Assembly (NCBI GenBank): GCA_037419475.1
Contig: JAXYYF010000110.1
Coordinates: 1 to 64,000 of the forward strand
DNA from: Hominicoprocola sp037419475
Lineage (GTDB): Bacteria > Bacillota > Clostridia > Oscillospirales > Oscillospiraceae
Direction: 5' to 3'
Length of the DNA stretch: 64,000 nucleotides
In this document: one piece after another, positions 52,561 to 61,531 of the stretch
Layout: each line of letters opens with the position of its first letter
Numbering within the stretch: position 1 is the stretch's first letter
Notes under the pieces: generated by a model
Database searches by the model: none
Seen by the model: only the letters and a program-made list of their open reading frames with translations
Told to the model about the DNA's origin: nothing
Translations under genes and position numbers: made by a program

Positions 52561-53913
52561 TCAAATTTTGCCGCGCTTATCGCGCCGCATGAGCCAGATA
52601 AACGCGATCACACAGACAATGTCAGAGAACAGGGATCCAAAGGTGGAGGCAAGCCCCATGGGGAAGAGCGTCTGCGGGAAGAGCGCCGAGGCAAAATACG
52701 CGCCGGGAATGCGCACCAGAAGGATGGAGAGCAGATTGTGCAGGAACGAGAGCCCGGATCTGCTGCGCGCACAGAAATAGCCGCTGAAGGCAAAATGAAG
52801 TCCGGCCAGACAGCTGTCCCACACGTAGCTGCGAAGATACTGCCCGCCGAGACGAATGACCTCTGCACCGTCGCCGCGTGCGGCGTCGGTGAAAAGACCA
52901 ACGATCGGCTCCGCGGCGAACTGGACGAGCACGGAGACGAAGAAGCTCAGACCGCAAGCGAGCGCGGCGGCATAGCGCATCGTTTCCAATGCGCGCTCCG
53001 GCTTGCCCGCGCCGATGTTCTGCGCACCGAGCGCGGAAACGGTGGAGAGCACGGACGAGGGAACGAGGAAGAGAAAGCTCATGATCTTCTCCACAATGCC
53101 GACTGCCGCCGCATCGGTCAATCCGCGGCGGTTTGCGATGATGGTGATGACCATGAAGGAGACCTGAATAAAGCCGTCCTGAAGCGTGACGGGGATGCCG
53201 ATGCGCAGGATGCGGCCGGTCACTTCCCGCTGGGGCTTGAAGTCATCCCGGCTCAGAGCGATGCTGCCGCGCCGCCGGATCACCGCAAGGGAGATCAGCA
53301 CGCTGAGCGCCTGAGAGAGCGTGGTGCCAAGGGCCGCACCGGCAGGGCCGAGATGCAGTGCACCCATGAAGAGGTAGTCAAGCCCAATGTTGACTGCACA
53401 GGCAACGGCAATGAAGTACATGGGGCTCTTGCTGTCGCCGAGGCCTCGAAAGATGGAGCTGATGATGTTGTAGGCTGTGATGAACGGAATGCCGATAAAG
53501 CAGATCGTCAGATATTCCGCCGTGCCGGCGACTGCCTCGGCAGGGGTGGACAAAATGGCAATGATACCGTCCCGGCACATAAGAAGAACGGCGGTCAGGA
53601 TAACGGAGAGCGAGAGAAAGAGCGTGGCCGTGTTGCCGATGCAGGCAGAGGTGCGGGGGCGGTCGTTCGCGCCGACCGCCTGTGCGATATTGACCGTTGC
53701 ACCCATGGCGAGGCCGACGATCATCACGGTGACCATGTGCATGAACTGCGAGCCGACCGACACGGCAGTGGTGCTGGATACTTCCTCAAACTGGCCGATG
53801 ATGAAAAGATCGGCCATGCCGTAAAGCGTTTGCAGAAAGTAGGAGAGCAGATAGGGCAGAGAGAAACGTATGACGTTTTTCAACACACTGCCGGTTGTAA
53901 GGCTTCTTTCCAT
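52561..53913 (-). CDS. MATE-family multidrug/cation efflux transporter
   Basis: 450 residues, 12 predicted membrane segments in two halves, with the N-terminal family motif (VLKNVIRFSLPYLLSYFLQTLYGMAD begins it; key part LYGMADLFIIGQF) and LQDGFIQVSFMVI in the second half. It exports drugs or metabolites with Na+ or H+. It stands alone between the broken receiver and the ilvE terminator; no regulator is next to it. Confidence 0.93.
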   Translation of the reverse strand: MERSLTTGSVLKNVIRFSLPYLLSYFLQTLYGMADLFIIGQFEEVSSTTAVSVGSQFMHMVTVMIVGLAMGATVNIAQAVGANDRPRTSACIGNTATLFLSLSVILTAVLLMCRDGIIAILSTPAEAVAGTAEYLTICFIGIPFITAYNIISSIFRGLGDSKSPMYFIAVACAVNIGLDYLFMGALHLGPAGAALGTTLSQALSVLISLAVIRRRGSIALSRDDFKPQREVTGRILRIGIPVTLQDGFIQVSFMVITIIANRRGLTDAAAVGIVEKIMSFLFLVPSSVLSTVSALGAQNIGAGKPERALETMRYAAALACGLSFFVSVLVQFAAEPIVGLFTDAARGDGAEVIRLGGQYLRSYVWDSCLAGLHFAFSGYFCARSRSGLSFLHNLLSILLVRIPGAYFASALFPQTLFPMGLASTFGSLFSDIVCVIAFIWLMRRDKRGKI

Positions 53914-54037
53914 GGGTGGGGCGTCCCCCTTGTCGTATTTGCAAGAATAGTAATAGAATAGTACGAAATAACCGCAGGATCAATGTGGAATTGGAAAAAA
54001 GTTCTAAAAATAATGGATCGTAGCCGGAAATGAGAGA

Positions 54038-54074
54038 AAAAGCCATTCCCCGTATGCAGGGGAATGGCTTTTCG
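54038..54074. terminator. Intrinsic terminator after ilvE
   Basis: AAAAGCCATTCCCC pairs with its complement across 7 bases. T-run on the minus strand after the stem; it can act in both directions. Confidence 0.92.
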
Positions 54075-54086
54075 AAAAGCGGAAAC

Positions 54087-55148
54087 TCAGATGCGCAGTG
54101 TCCAGCCGAAGGGGTCGGGCTTTGTGCCCCACTGAATGCCGGTGAGCTCGTCGTAGAGCTTCTGGGACATCTCACCAATCTCGTTGTGGTTGATCTCGTA
54201 ACGCTGATCGCCCCAGCCGAGCGCGCCGATGGGGGAGATGACGGCAGCCGTGCCGATGCACCACGCTTCCTCAAGCGCGCCGGTCTTGGCGGCCTCGAAA
54301 AGCTCGTCCACGCTCAGCAGGCGCTCCTCCACAGGAACGCCCCAGCTCTTGAGCAGCTCAATGGCGGATTTGCGGGTGACGCCGCGCAGAATGGAGCCAG
54401 TCAGGGCGGGAGTGACAACGGTGCCGTTGATCTTAAACATGACGTTCATGCCGCCGCCCTCTTCGACGTATTTGCGCTCCACGCCGTCGAGCCAGAGGAC
54501 CTGCGAATAGCCCTTGGCCTCGGCGCGCTCGCCGGCGCGGTTGGCTGCACCGTAGTTGCCGCCGCACTTGGCCTCACCTGTGCCGCCGCGCACCGCGCGC
54601 ACATCCTCGGTCTCGACCATGATGGGAACGGGCTTGAGACCGTCGGAGAAGTAACTGCCCGAGGGGGAGAGAATGATGACGAACGACGCTTCATGCACAC
54701 CATGCAGAGCCAGCGTCGGATCGGTGGAATACAGGAAGGGGCGAATATAGAGCGACGTGCCGGGATCGTTCGGAACCCACTTCTGGTCGACGCGGACGAC
54801 CTCCTTGATGGCCTGAAGCGCATCGTCGGGATCGACCTGCGGCAGGCCAAGACGCTCGCAGGAGCGGTTCAGGCGGGCGACATTCTCCCACGGACGGAAG
54901 AGCTGCACCGCGCCGTCGGGACGGCGGTAGGCCTTCATGCCCTCAAAGACCTCCGTACCGTAGTGCAGGACGCTGGCGGCGGGGGAGAGGGAGATGGGGC
55001 CGTAGGGCACGATGCGCGCATCATGCCAGCCTTGATCGGCACTGTAGTCCATGATAAACATGTGATCGGTGAACACGGAGCCGAAGCCGAGCTTGTCGGA
55101 CGGCGGCAGCGTGCCGGGATGTGTATTTTCCACGTAAGTGATATTCAT
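54087..55148 (-). CDS. ilvE: Branched-chain amino acid aminotransferase
   Basis: 353 residues, class IV PLP enzyme of the longer bacterial type. The PLP lysine is in the EAKCGGNYGA segment. Other marks are FRPWENVARLNRSCERL, LWLDGVERKYVEE and GSILRGVTRKSAIELL. It interconverts Leu/Ile/Val and their 2-oxo acids. It lies 23 bases downstream of the hydroxyacid dehydrogenase gene and is likely co-transcribed with it. Confidence 0.95.
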   Translation of the reverse strand: MNITYVENTHPGTLPPSDKLGFGSVFTDHMFIMDYSADQGWHDARIVPYGPISLSPAASVLHYGTEVFEGMKAYRRPDGAVQLFRPWENVARLNRSCERLGLPQVDPDDALQAIKEVVRVDQKWVPNDPGTSLYIRPFLYSTDPTLALHGVHEASFVIILSPSGSYFSDGLKPVPIMVETEDVRAVRGGTGEAKCGGNYGAANRAGERAEAKGYSQVLWLDGVERKYVEEGGGMNVMFKINGTVVTPALTGSILRGVTRKSAIELLKSWGVPVEERLLSVDELFEAAKTGALEEAWCIGTAAVISPIGALGWGDQRYEINHNEIGEMSQKLYDELTGIQWGTKPDPFGWTLRI

Positions 55149-55171
55149 AAGAGAGAACTCCTTTCCTTTTC

Positions 55172-56122
55172 TCAGATCTCCTTGAGATGCTCCATATTGT
55201 GGCGGATGCCTTCACAGCACTCGTGGAAGGTCGCTTTTTCCTCCGCCGTGAGCGGCAGCTCAACGACCTGTTCGACGCCGTTCGCACCGATGACGCAGGG
55301 GACGCCGGCAAACAGGCCCTCTTCGCCGTACTCGCCGCACAGCTCTGCGCTGGCGGGCATGATGACCTTTTCATCGTGGAGCACGATGTGCGCCATGCGG
55401 GCCGCCGTGGTGGCAATGCCGTACTCGGTGCAGAACTTGCCCGCAAAGGTCACCCAGCCGCCGCCGATGGACTCCTTTTGCAGTGCCGCACGGTCAAAGC
55501 GGAAGCGCTCGTCGGTCTTGGCCCACTCGTCTAGCGGCATGCCGTGGAAGCTGACGCAGGACCAGGGGGCAAACTGCTGGTTGCCGTGCTCGCCCATCAT
55601 GTAGCAGGTGATGGACTTGTGGTCAACACCGGTCTGGCGCGAGAGCGCGCTGAGCAGGCGGGAGGTATCAAGTCCGGTGCCGGTGCCGAACACGCGTCCG
55701 CGGGGGAGACCGAGGTGCAGCGCCAGCTCGCGCGTGACAATGTCGCAGGGATTGGTGATGTTGATGAGTACGCCATCAAAGCCGCTGGCCTTGATCTTCT
55801 CGGCGTAGCCGCGCACGGCGGGAATGGTGAAGTCCATCTCGGTCAGACGGTTGTGCGTGCCGCGAAGCAGCTCAATCTTACCGACGCTGTTGACGATCAC
55901 ATCGCATTCGCCGAGGTCGGCGAAATCACCGGCGCGGACGGTGACGCGGTGGGGCATGTAGGCGACGGCGTCGCGCAGATCCTGCACCTCGCTGGCCACC
56001 TTCTGTTCATTCTGATCGACGAGCACCAGCTCGTCGGCGATACCCTGAATTGCAAGAGAATACGCGACGTGCGCGCCGACGTGGCCGATGCCGACCACAC
56101 CGAGAACTCTTTTCTTTGCCAT
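55172..56122 (-). CDS. L-2-hydroxyacid dehydrogenase (L-HicDH or L-lactate dehydrogenase-like)
   Basis: 316 residues. NAD motif GVVGIGHVGAHVAY, catalytic pair in LDTSRL and GEHGNQQF. The substrate loop lacks the KPGETR of classic LDH and reads IELLRGTHNR, closer to L-2-hydroxyisocaproate dehydrogenase as I recall it. It should reduce a 2-oxo acid, perhaps 2-oxoisocaproate from leucine. ATG 56122 follows AAAGGAAG; the longer frame from 56212 has no ribosome site. It sits between the LctP permease and IlvE. Confidence 0.87.
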   Translation of the reverse strand: MAKKRVLGVVGIGHVGAHVAYSLAIQGIADELVLVDQNEQKVASEVQDLRDAVAYMPHRVTVRAGDFADLGECDVIVNSVGKIELLRGTHNRLTEMDFTIPAVRGYAEKIKASGFDGVLINITNPCDIVTRELALHLGLPRGRVFGTGTGLDTSRLLSALSRQTGVDHKSITCYMMGEHGNQQFAPWSCVSFHGMPLDEWAKTDERFRFDRAALQKESIGGGWVTFAGKFCTEYGIATTAARMAHIVLHDEKVIMPASAELCGEYGEEGLFAGVPCVIGANGVEQVVELPLTAEEKATFHECCEGIRHNMEHLKEI

Positions 56123-56165
56123 AAAAACTACTTCCTTTCTATTTCCATTATAATCACAGCTGAAT

Positions 56166-57704
56166 TTACATCCCGTAGCCGGGGAAGAGCACGCATGTAT
56201 AGAGCATGGCAAGCACCATGTAGATCACAAGGATGATACCGAACGCGAGGAGCGTGTGCTTCATGACTTGGTTTTCCTTGCCGATCTGGTCGACGGTCGC
56301 GCAGGCGGCGACGGTGTTGTTCGGGCAGATGAGGTTGCCGAGCGAGGCGCCAGCGTTCTGGCCGGCGAAGATGGTGATGGGGTTCATGCCGAGCGAAGCC
56401 GCCGCGTCAATATGCATCTGGGCAAACATGATGTTCGAGCCAAGGCCAGTGCCGGTGATGAACGCGCCGCTCGAACCGATAAAGACGGCCGCCGCCGGAT
56501 AGAAGCGTCCGACCACTGCGGCGATATCAGAGGCAAGGAGACTCATCATACCGGTGTTGGACGACTGCATGATATAGGAAACGATGAGCAGGCTGCCCAT
56601 CGTGATGAGCACAGGAAGAACATTGCCGACGGTTTTCTGGCAGACCTCGGAATATTTTTTCGCGCTCACGCCGAGCGTTACTGCGCCGAGCATGCCGCAC
56701 ACGAGGATCACGATGTCGACCCAGAAGATATAGCCGAAGGTGCACATGAGGGCGAAGCCGTTTTCCACGACGGCGGGGAAGCCGTAGCGGACGAGGGGGA
56801 GCAGGATGAGCATATAGATGTAGGGAGAGAGCGCGCGGAAGGGGGAGTATTCGTGCACATGCGCCGTGGCGTGATGACGGAATTCTTCGGGCGTGTTGAC
56901 ACCAACGAGTTTGACGTAGGCAACGGAGAAGAGCATGGAGATGAGGCCGGTGCCCATCGACGTTACCTCCGCACCGATGAAGTTGGAGAGGAAGAACATG
57001 GTCGCGCTGGTGGAGATGCCGGCGAAGCAGAGGTAGGGCACCGCGCCCTTGAAGCCCTTCTTGCCGAAGGCCATGCCGACCATGATGAAGGGAATGACGA
57101 GCACGCCGAACATATGGAAGCGGCCGACCATTGCGGCGTTGAGTGAAACGGTGGAAACGCCGGCGTCAACAAGCGCCGCGCCACCGTTGATGGTGGTCAG
57201 GCCCGCACCGCCCCAGGAGGCGGGCGTCGCGTCGCCGAGCAGGGCGATGGCGATGGAGGTGACAGGATCGAAGCCAAGTGCCACGAGGAAGGGGGCGGCG
57301 ATGGCGGCGGGCGCGCCTGCACCGGCAGCACCCTCAAGGAAGATTGGGAGCATCATGCCGATCACGACGAGCTGTACGCGGCGGTCGTCGCTGATCTTGG
57401 CAATGGTGGCCTTGACGTCCTCAATCGCGCCGGTCTCGCGCAGAAGGTTGAGGATTGTGAAAGCGCCAAAGACCATCAGCACGATCTTGAGGCCCTCCTT
57501 GATGCCCTTCCAGATCAGAGGGTCGAAGGCCTTGACATTATCGGAGAAGGACGCGCCGGTTACATTAAAATAGGTAAAGGCTAAAATCAGCGTCCAGACA
57601 AGGGAGATGGGGGCGACGCGCTTGGCGGACTGGCGGAAGCCGAGAATGCCGACAAGGACGACGAGGATGGGACTGAACGCCATGAAGAAGTTTACGAATT
57701 CCAT
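56166..57704 (-). CDS. L-lactate permease (LctP family)
   Basis: 513 residues, about 12-14 membrane segments, with LctP stretches EGAAGAGAPAAIAAPFLVALGF and GDATPASWGG and the later ITGTGLGSNIMFAQ and GQNAGASLGN. It carries lactate, glycolate or related 2-hydroxy acids with protons. ATG 57704 has only a weak ribosome site; a longer frame from 57830 runs through the terminator hairpin. It is the first of three genes with the hydroxyacid dehydrogenase and ilvE. Confidence 0.9.
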   Translation of the reverse strand: MEFVNFFMAFSPILVVLVGILGFRQSAKRVAPISLVWTLILAFTYFNVTGASFSDNVKAFDPLIWKGIKEGLKIVLMVFGAFTILNLLRETGAIEDVKATIAKISDDRRVQLVVIGMMLPIFLEGAAGAGAPAAIAAPFLVALGFDPVTSIAIALLGDATPASWGGAGLTTINGGAALVDAGVSTVSLNAAMVGRFHMFGVLVIPFIMVGMAFGKKGFKGAVPYLCFAGISTSATMFFLSNFIGAEVTSMGTGLISMLFSVAYVKLVGVNTPEEFRHHATAHVHEYSPFRALSPYIYMLILLPLVRYGFPAVVENGFALMCTFGYIFWVDIVILVCGMLGAVTLGVSAKKYSEVCQKTVGNVLPVLITMGSLLIVSYIMQSSNTGMMSLLASDIAAVVGRFYPAAAVFIGSSGAFITGTGLGSNIMFAQMHIDAAASLGMNPITIFAGQNAGASLGNLICPNNTVAACATVDQIGKENQVMKHTLLAFGIILVIYMVLAMLYTCVLFPGYGM

Positions 57705-57775
57705 TGGAGTAATCTCGCTTTCTTGAATTTGGCGGCGCTCCTCCGCGCCTGCCGACCGGACAGAAACGGAAGAGA

Positions 57776-57816
57776 GCCAAAAAAAGAAAATGGCCCCGCC
57801 GAATCGACGGAGCCGT
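57776..57816 (-). terminator. Terminator between the small membrane ORF and lctP
   Basis: On the minus strand GGCTCCGTCG pairs with CGGCGGGGCC (two G-U pairs) around ATT, followed by ATTTTCTTTTTTT. I see no promoter between it and lctP, so lctP may depend on read-through. Confidence 0.82.
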
Positions 57817-57865
57817 TTACTGACGATCATTCACGCTTGCGCGCTCTGCGGCGGGCGGCGTGTGG

Positions 57866-58078
57866 TCAGGCGGTGCGCCATGATCCGGGGATGTTGATGG
57901 AGATGGGCGCCAGAAGCGCCAGAATAATCAGCACCAGAGACAAAAGAATGGACGCCGGCAGCATGCCGACGTCCAGAATAATAATGATGGAGGAGAGTGC
58001 TGCAAAGCAGCAGGAGAAAGCGGCACAGAAGTGCTGTGCTGCGGTCATATTGACATTAGTAAAAGTGATGACAGACAT
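57866..58078 (-). CDS. Small membrane protein of 70 residues upstream of lctP
   Basis: AAAGGAG lies at good spacing before ATG 58078, and a promoter with extended -10 lies about 30 bases further up. The chain has two hydrophobic stretches (about 12-34 and 38-62) with a Cys pair (SCCF) and no known motif. It is closed by the terminator that also precedes lctP. It could be a free small gene or a leader ORF for lctP; I do not recognise it. A longer frame from 58138 crosses its own ribosome site. Confidence 0.65.
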   Translation of the reverse strand: MSVITFTNVNMTAAQHFCAAFSCCFAALSSIIIILDVGMLPASILLSLVLIILALLAPISINIPGSWRTA

Positions 58079-58109
58079 TTCGACTTTCTCCTTTCCTGAA
58101 GTTGAGAGA

Positions 58110-58138
58110 AGTGTAGCACACATTTTTTTCCGCCGCAA
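58110..58138 (-). promoter_or_regulatory. Putative promoter for the small ORF and lctP cluster
   Basis: On the minus strand TTGCGG, 17 bases, TACACT with extended TGC. Confidence 0.6.
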
Positions 58139-58222
58139 GAGAAAATTTATGCAGATGTGCAGTTTCGTTTATCCTGTATAAAATGGACAAAAACAAGAGA
58201 AAAATGTTGGTGAGGTGCAACA

Positions 58223-58251
58223 TTGACGAAAACTCGTGACGGCGCTATAAT
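58223..58251 (+). promoter_or_regulatory. Promoter of the asnB T-box transcript
   Basis: TTGACG, 17 bases, TATAAT, a near-consensus match just before the leader. Confidence 0.8.
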
Positions 58252-58257
58252 CCACTC

Positions 58258-58550
58258 ATTCAATTTGATAAAGCGCAAATGCAAAGAACGAGACAAGTAC
58301 CATGTGCCAATCGGTCACAGCGAGCCGGGGATAGTGCAAGCCCGGTACAAGGAAGCCATGCGAATAACACTCGGGAGCAGCGATCTGAACGGCTTCGGCC
58401 CTGTAGGAAAGACGCGGCGTGCGGCGTTAAAGCACAGGGGTTTGTTGGAACCCCGCAAAGGGGCTGATATCATATCAGCAAATTAGGTGGCACCACGGAT
58501 GCGCAGCGATTCGTCCTAAAATATTTTAGGATATCGCTGCTTATTTATTC
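58258..58550 (+). ncRNA. Asparagine T-box leader of asnB
   Basis: The T-box sequence AGGTGGCACCACGG is at 58485-58498. In stem I, AAC (58366-58368) sits in an AATAAC-A specifier context, the Asn codon, matching the downstream asparagine synthetase. The terminator is GCAGCGAT...ATCGCTGC with inner TCCTAAAAT/ATTTTAGGA (58503-58540) and a TTATTTATT tail. The antiterminator would use CGGAT with ATTCGTCC. Uncharged tRNA-Asn should turn asnB on. Confidence 0.93.
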
Positions 58551-58564
58551 GGAGGTGCTTTTTT

Positions 58565-60148
58565 ATGTGCGCAATCATCGGTTTTACATCCCACACACTG
58601 ACGGAAGAGAAGGTCAGACCCTATTTTGACCGCACCGTTTCCCGCGGGCCCGATATGAGCCGGCTGGAGAAGGCTGGAGAAGGCATGCTCGGCTTCCACC
58701 GCCTTGCCATCATGGGCCTGCACGAGGAGGGCATGCAGCCCTTCCATCTCGGCGGCGACATGGCCGTGTGCAACGGCGAGCTTTACGGCTTCCGCCCGGT
58801 GAAGAAGGAGCTTGAGGAGAAGGGCTATACGTTTGCGTCCGAGTCTGACTGCGAGCTGATCCTGCCGCTCTACCACGAATACGGTGTGGAGATGTTTGCA
58901 AAGCTCGACGCGGAATTTGCCATGATCATCTATGATTCCAAGAAGGGCAGCCTTGTCGCTGCGCGCGACCCCATCGGCATCCGCCCGCTTTTCTACGGCT
59001 ATCTTGCCGACGGCGGCATCATTTTTGCAAGTGAAGCAAAAAACCTTGTCGGGCTGTGTGACCGTATCATGCCCTTCCCGCCGGGTCATTATTATGCCGA
59101 CGGCAGATTTGTCCGCTACGCCGACCTGACTACCGTTTCAGACTACTCCAGAGACGACCTCGACACCGTCTGCAAGACGATTCGTGAAAAGCTCATCATG
59201 GGTGTAGAAAAGCGTCTCGACGCCGATGCGCCGCTTGGGTTCCTTCTCTCCGGCGGTCTGGATTCCAGCCTTGTCTGCGCTATTTCCGCCAAGCTTCTCG
59301 GCAGAAAGATCCGCACATTTGCCATCGGCATGGATCTTGACCCCATCGACCTCAAGTACGCCCGCGAGGTCGCCGATTTTATCGGTGCGGAGCACACGGA
59401 GGTCATCATGACGCGCGAGCAGGTGCTCGCTTCTCTGGAGGAGGTCGTGGCGCTCCTCGGCACCTATGACATCACCACCATCCGCGCGAGCATGGGTATG
59501 TACCTTTGCTGCAGGGCCATCCACGAGCAGACGGATCTGCGCGTACTGATGACGGGCGAGATCTCCGACGAGCTCTTCGGCTACAAGTACACCGACTTTG
59601 CGCCCTCTCCCGAGGCCTTCCAGCAGGAGGCGAAAAAGCGTGTGGACGAGCTTTATATGTATGATGTGCTGCGCGCTGACCGCTGCATTGCCGTCAACTC
59701 GCTCGAGGCCCGTGTGCCGTTCGGCGATCTTGACTTTGTGAAATATGTCATGAGCATCGACCCGAAGCTCAAGGTCAACAGCTATCACATGGGAAAGTAT
59801 CTGCTGCGCGAGGCCTTTGCTGCCGACCACATCCTGCCCAATGACATTCTCTGGCGGCAGAAGGCGGCCTTCTCCGACGCGGTCGGACACTCGATGGTGG
59901 ACGATCTCAAGGCATATGCCGAAAGCCTGTACACCGATGAGGAGTACGAGGAAAAACGCAGGCAGTATACCTTTGCCACGCCGTTTACCAAGGAGAGTCT
60001 GCTCTACCGTGAGCTGTTTGAGAAGTACTATCCCGGTCAGGCGGAAATGGTCAAGGACTTCTGGATGCCGAACAAGGAGTGGGAGGGCTGCGACGTCAAG
60101 GATCCCTCCGCGCGCGTGTTGAGCAACTACGGCGCAAGCGGTGTGTAA
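58565..60148 (+). CDS. asnB: Asparagine synthase (glutamine-hydrolysing)
   Basis: 527 residues. N-terminal Ntn glutaminase with nucleophile Cys2 (MCAIIGF), RGPDMS and the CNGELYG motif. The synthetase part has PP-loop SGGLDSS and the MTGEISDELFGYK and EARVPFGD motifs. It makes Asn from Asp, Gln and ATP. It has GGAGG and lies directly under the Asn T-box. Confidence 0.96.
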   Translation: MCAIIGFTSHTLTEEKVRPYFDRTVSRGPDMSRLEKAGEGMLGFHRLAIMGLHEEGMQPFHLGGDMAVCNGELYGFRPVKKELEEKGYTFASESDCELILPLYHEYGVEMFAKLDAEFAMIIYDSKKGSLVAARDPIGIRPLFYGYLADGGIIFASEAKNLVGLCDRIMPFPPGHYYADGRFVRYADLTTVSDYSRDDLDTVCKTIREKLIMGVEKRLDADAPLGFLLSGGLDSSLVCAISAKLLGRKIRTFAIGMDLDPIDLKYAREVADFIGAEHTEVIMTREQVLASLEEVVALLGTYDITTIRASMGMYLCCRAIHEQTDLRVLMTGEISDELFGYKYTDFAPSPEAFQQEAKKRVDELYMYDVLRADRCIAVNSLEARVPFGDLDFVKYVMSIDPKLKVNSYHMGKYLLREAFAADHILPNDILWRQKAAFSDAVGHSMVDDLKAYAESLYTDEEYEEKRRQYTFATPFTKESLLYRELFEKYYPGQAEMVKDFWMPNKEWEGCDVKDPSARVLSNYGASGV

Positions 60149-60169
60149 GCGCATTGTACATAAAAAGTC

Positions 60170-60209
60170 AAAAGGGGCTGCCATCCGTCAGGATGGCAGC
60201 CCCTTTTTG
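60170..60209 (+). terminator. Intrinsic terminator after asnB
   Basis: AAAAGGGGCTGCCATCC pairs perfectly (17 bp) with its complement across GTCA and ends TTTTT. Confidence 0.95.
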
Positions 60210-60232
60210 TTTTGGGCCGTTGCATTTCTCCC

Positions 60233-60261
60233 TTTACTTGTGTTCGCCCGGAGCGTATAAT
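60233..60261 (+). promoter_or_regulatory. Putative promoter of azlCD
   Basis: TTTACT, 17 bases, TATAAT, about 45 bases before azlC. Confidence 0.7.
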
Positions 60262-60305
60262 GCTCCTTGGCACGTGTGCCGACGAAAGACAAAAGGATAT
60301 ATGGC

Positions 60306-61013
60306 ATGACAAGAGAAAAATATTTACAGGGACTGCGCGACGGTGTCCCGATCGGACTGGGCTACCTGGCTGTGAGCTTCGGCCTCGGCATCAGCTGCCG
60401 CAATGCGGGACTGAATACGGCGCAGGGCTTTTTGATCAGTTTTTTGAACAATGCCTCGGCCGGCGAGTATGGCGGCATCACCGTCATTTCCGAGGATGCG
60501 GGCTTTTTGATGATGGCGGCGATGATGCTGGTCATCAATGCGCGCTATATGCTTATGAGCTGTGCCCTGAGCCAGCGGCTCGCACCGGATATGCCGCTTT
60601 ACCAGCGGATGCTTATTGCCTTTGACCTGACGGATGAGATGTTCGGCATCGTCATTGCACAGCCGGGCTATTTGAGCGTGTGGTACTATGTCGGAGCTAT
60701 GACCATCGTGCTGCCGAGTTGGAGCGTAGGCACCATGCTTGGCGTGATGATGGGAAGCCTGATGCCGGTATGGGCGATGAGCGGCTTTTCCGTGATGCTC
60801 TTCGGCATGTTTCTGGCTATCATCGTGCCGGAGGGGAAGAAGAATCGCGTTGTGCTCGGCTGTATCGCCGTGAGCTTTCTGGCTGGCGGGCTTGCCGCTG
60901 TGCTGCCGCTGCTGTGCGGGCTGTCGGAGGGCATGCGCATCCTGCTGCTGACGGTCGTGATCTCCGCGGTGGCTGCCGCATTGTTTCCGCATAAGGAGGA
61001 AGAACGGGCATGA
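60306..61013 (+). CDS. azlC: Branched-chain amino acid exporter large subunit AzlC
   Basis: 235 residues. AzlC family N terminus (GVPIGLGYLAVSFGLGISC), and the ARYMLMSCALSQRL and LTDEMFGIV motifs. It exports branched-chain amino acids or analogues together with AzlD. ATG 60306 follows AAAGGA; the longer frame from 60267 starts upstream of any ribosome site. Its stop overlaps the azlD start (ATGA). Confidence 0.93.
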   Translation: MTREKYLQGLRDGVPIGLGYLAVSFGLGISCRNAGLNTAQGFLISFLNNASAGEYGGITVISEDAGFLMMAAMMLVINARYMLMSCALSQRLAPDMPLYQRMLIAFDLTDEMFGIVIAQPGYLSVWYYVGAMTIVLPSWSVGTMLGVMMGSLMPVWAMSGFSVMLFGMFLAIIVPEGKKNRVVLGCIAVSFLAGGLAAVLPLLCGLSEGMRILLLTVVISAVAAALFPHKEEERA

Positions 61014-61312
61014 AGACCTACCTTTATATCCTTGTGATGGCGCTCACGACGTATCTGATCCGCGTCCTGCCGCTCACACTGATCCGCAGGCCGATCAAAA
61101 GTGCGTTCCTACGCTCCTTCCTTTATTATGTGCCCTATGTGACGCTGGCGGTTATGACTTTTCCGGCCATCACAACCGTCACACAGCTGCCTGCCGCCGG
61201 CTTGGCGGCAATGCTGATGGGGATCGCCGCCGCATGGTGCGGACTGGGGCTGTTTCCGGTCTCTATGCTCTGCTGCGGCACAGTGATCGTGCTGGAGGCG
61301 ATCCTGCTTTAA
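61010..61312 (+). CDS. azlD: Branched-chain amino acid exporter small subunit AzlD
   Basis: 100 residues with three to four membrane segments and the family start TYLIRVLPLTLIRRPIKSAF and FLYYVPYVTLAVMTFPAI. It is the small partner of AzlC. A terminator follows. Confidence 0.93.
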   Translation: MKTYLYILVMALTTYLIRVLPLTLIRRPIKSAFLRSFLYYVPYVTLAVMTFPAITTVTQLPAAGLAAMLMGIAAAWCGLGLFPVSMLCCGTVIVLEAILL

Positions 61313-61341
61313 TGGGTGCGGTTTAATATGCAAAAGACCGA

Positions 61342-61386
61342 AAGGGGCGGAGACTGCAAAGCAGTCTCCGTCCCTTATTATTTTGT
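61342..61386 (+). terminator. Intrinsic terminator after azlD
   Basis: AAGGGGCGGAGACTGC pairs with GCAGTCTCCGTCCCTT (one mismatch) around AAA, followed by ATTATTTTG. Confidence 0.85.
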
Positions 61387-61443
61387 TTCCTTTGCCAGCC
61401 GGGGGCACTGGTCATTCTGACAACAGAAAAGCAACTGACTCGA

Positions 61444-61463
61444 AAAATCATGCAAAATCATGC
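61444..61463 (+). repeat. Tandem repeat upstream of the binding-protein remnant
   Basis: AAAATCATGC occurs twice in a row. A GCATAA/TTATGC inverted repeat lies at 61506-61525. Both are in the otherwise empty 61387-61531 gap and may be leftovers of an old regulatory region. Confidence 0.5.
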
Positions 61464-61531
61464 ATGAGAAAAGAAAAAGTACGCAGACAATGAGCGTATA
61501 TGGCAGCATAATAGAATAGTTATGCAGTTAG

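Noticed and set aside
58223..58486. 87-codon plus-strand frame in the asnB leader
   Set aside because: It lies within the T-box RNA and its start overlaps the promoter.
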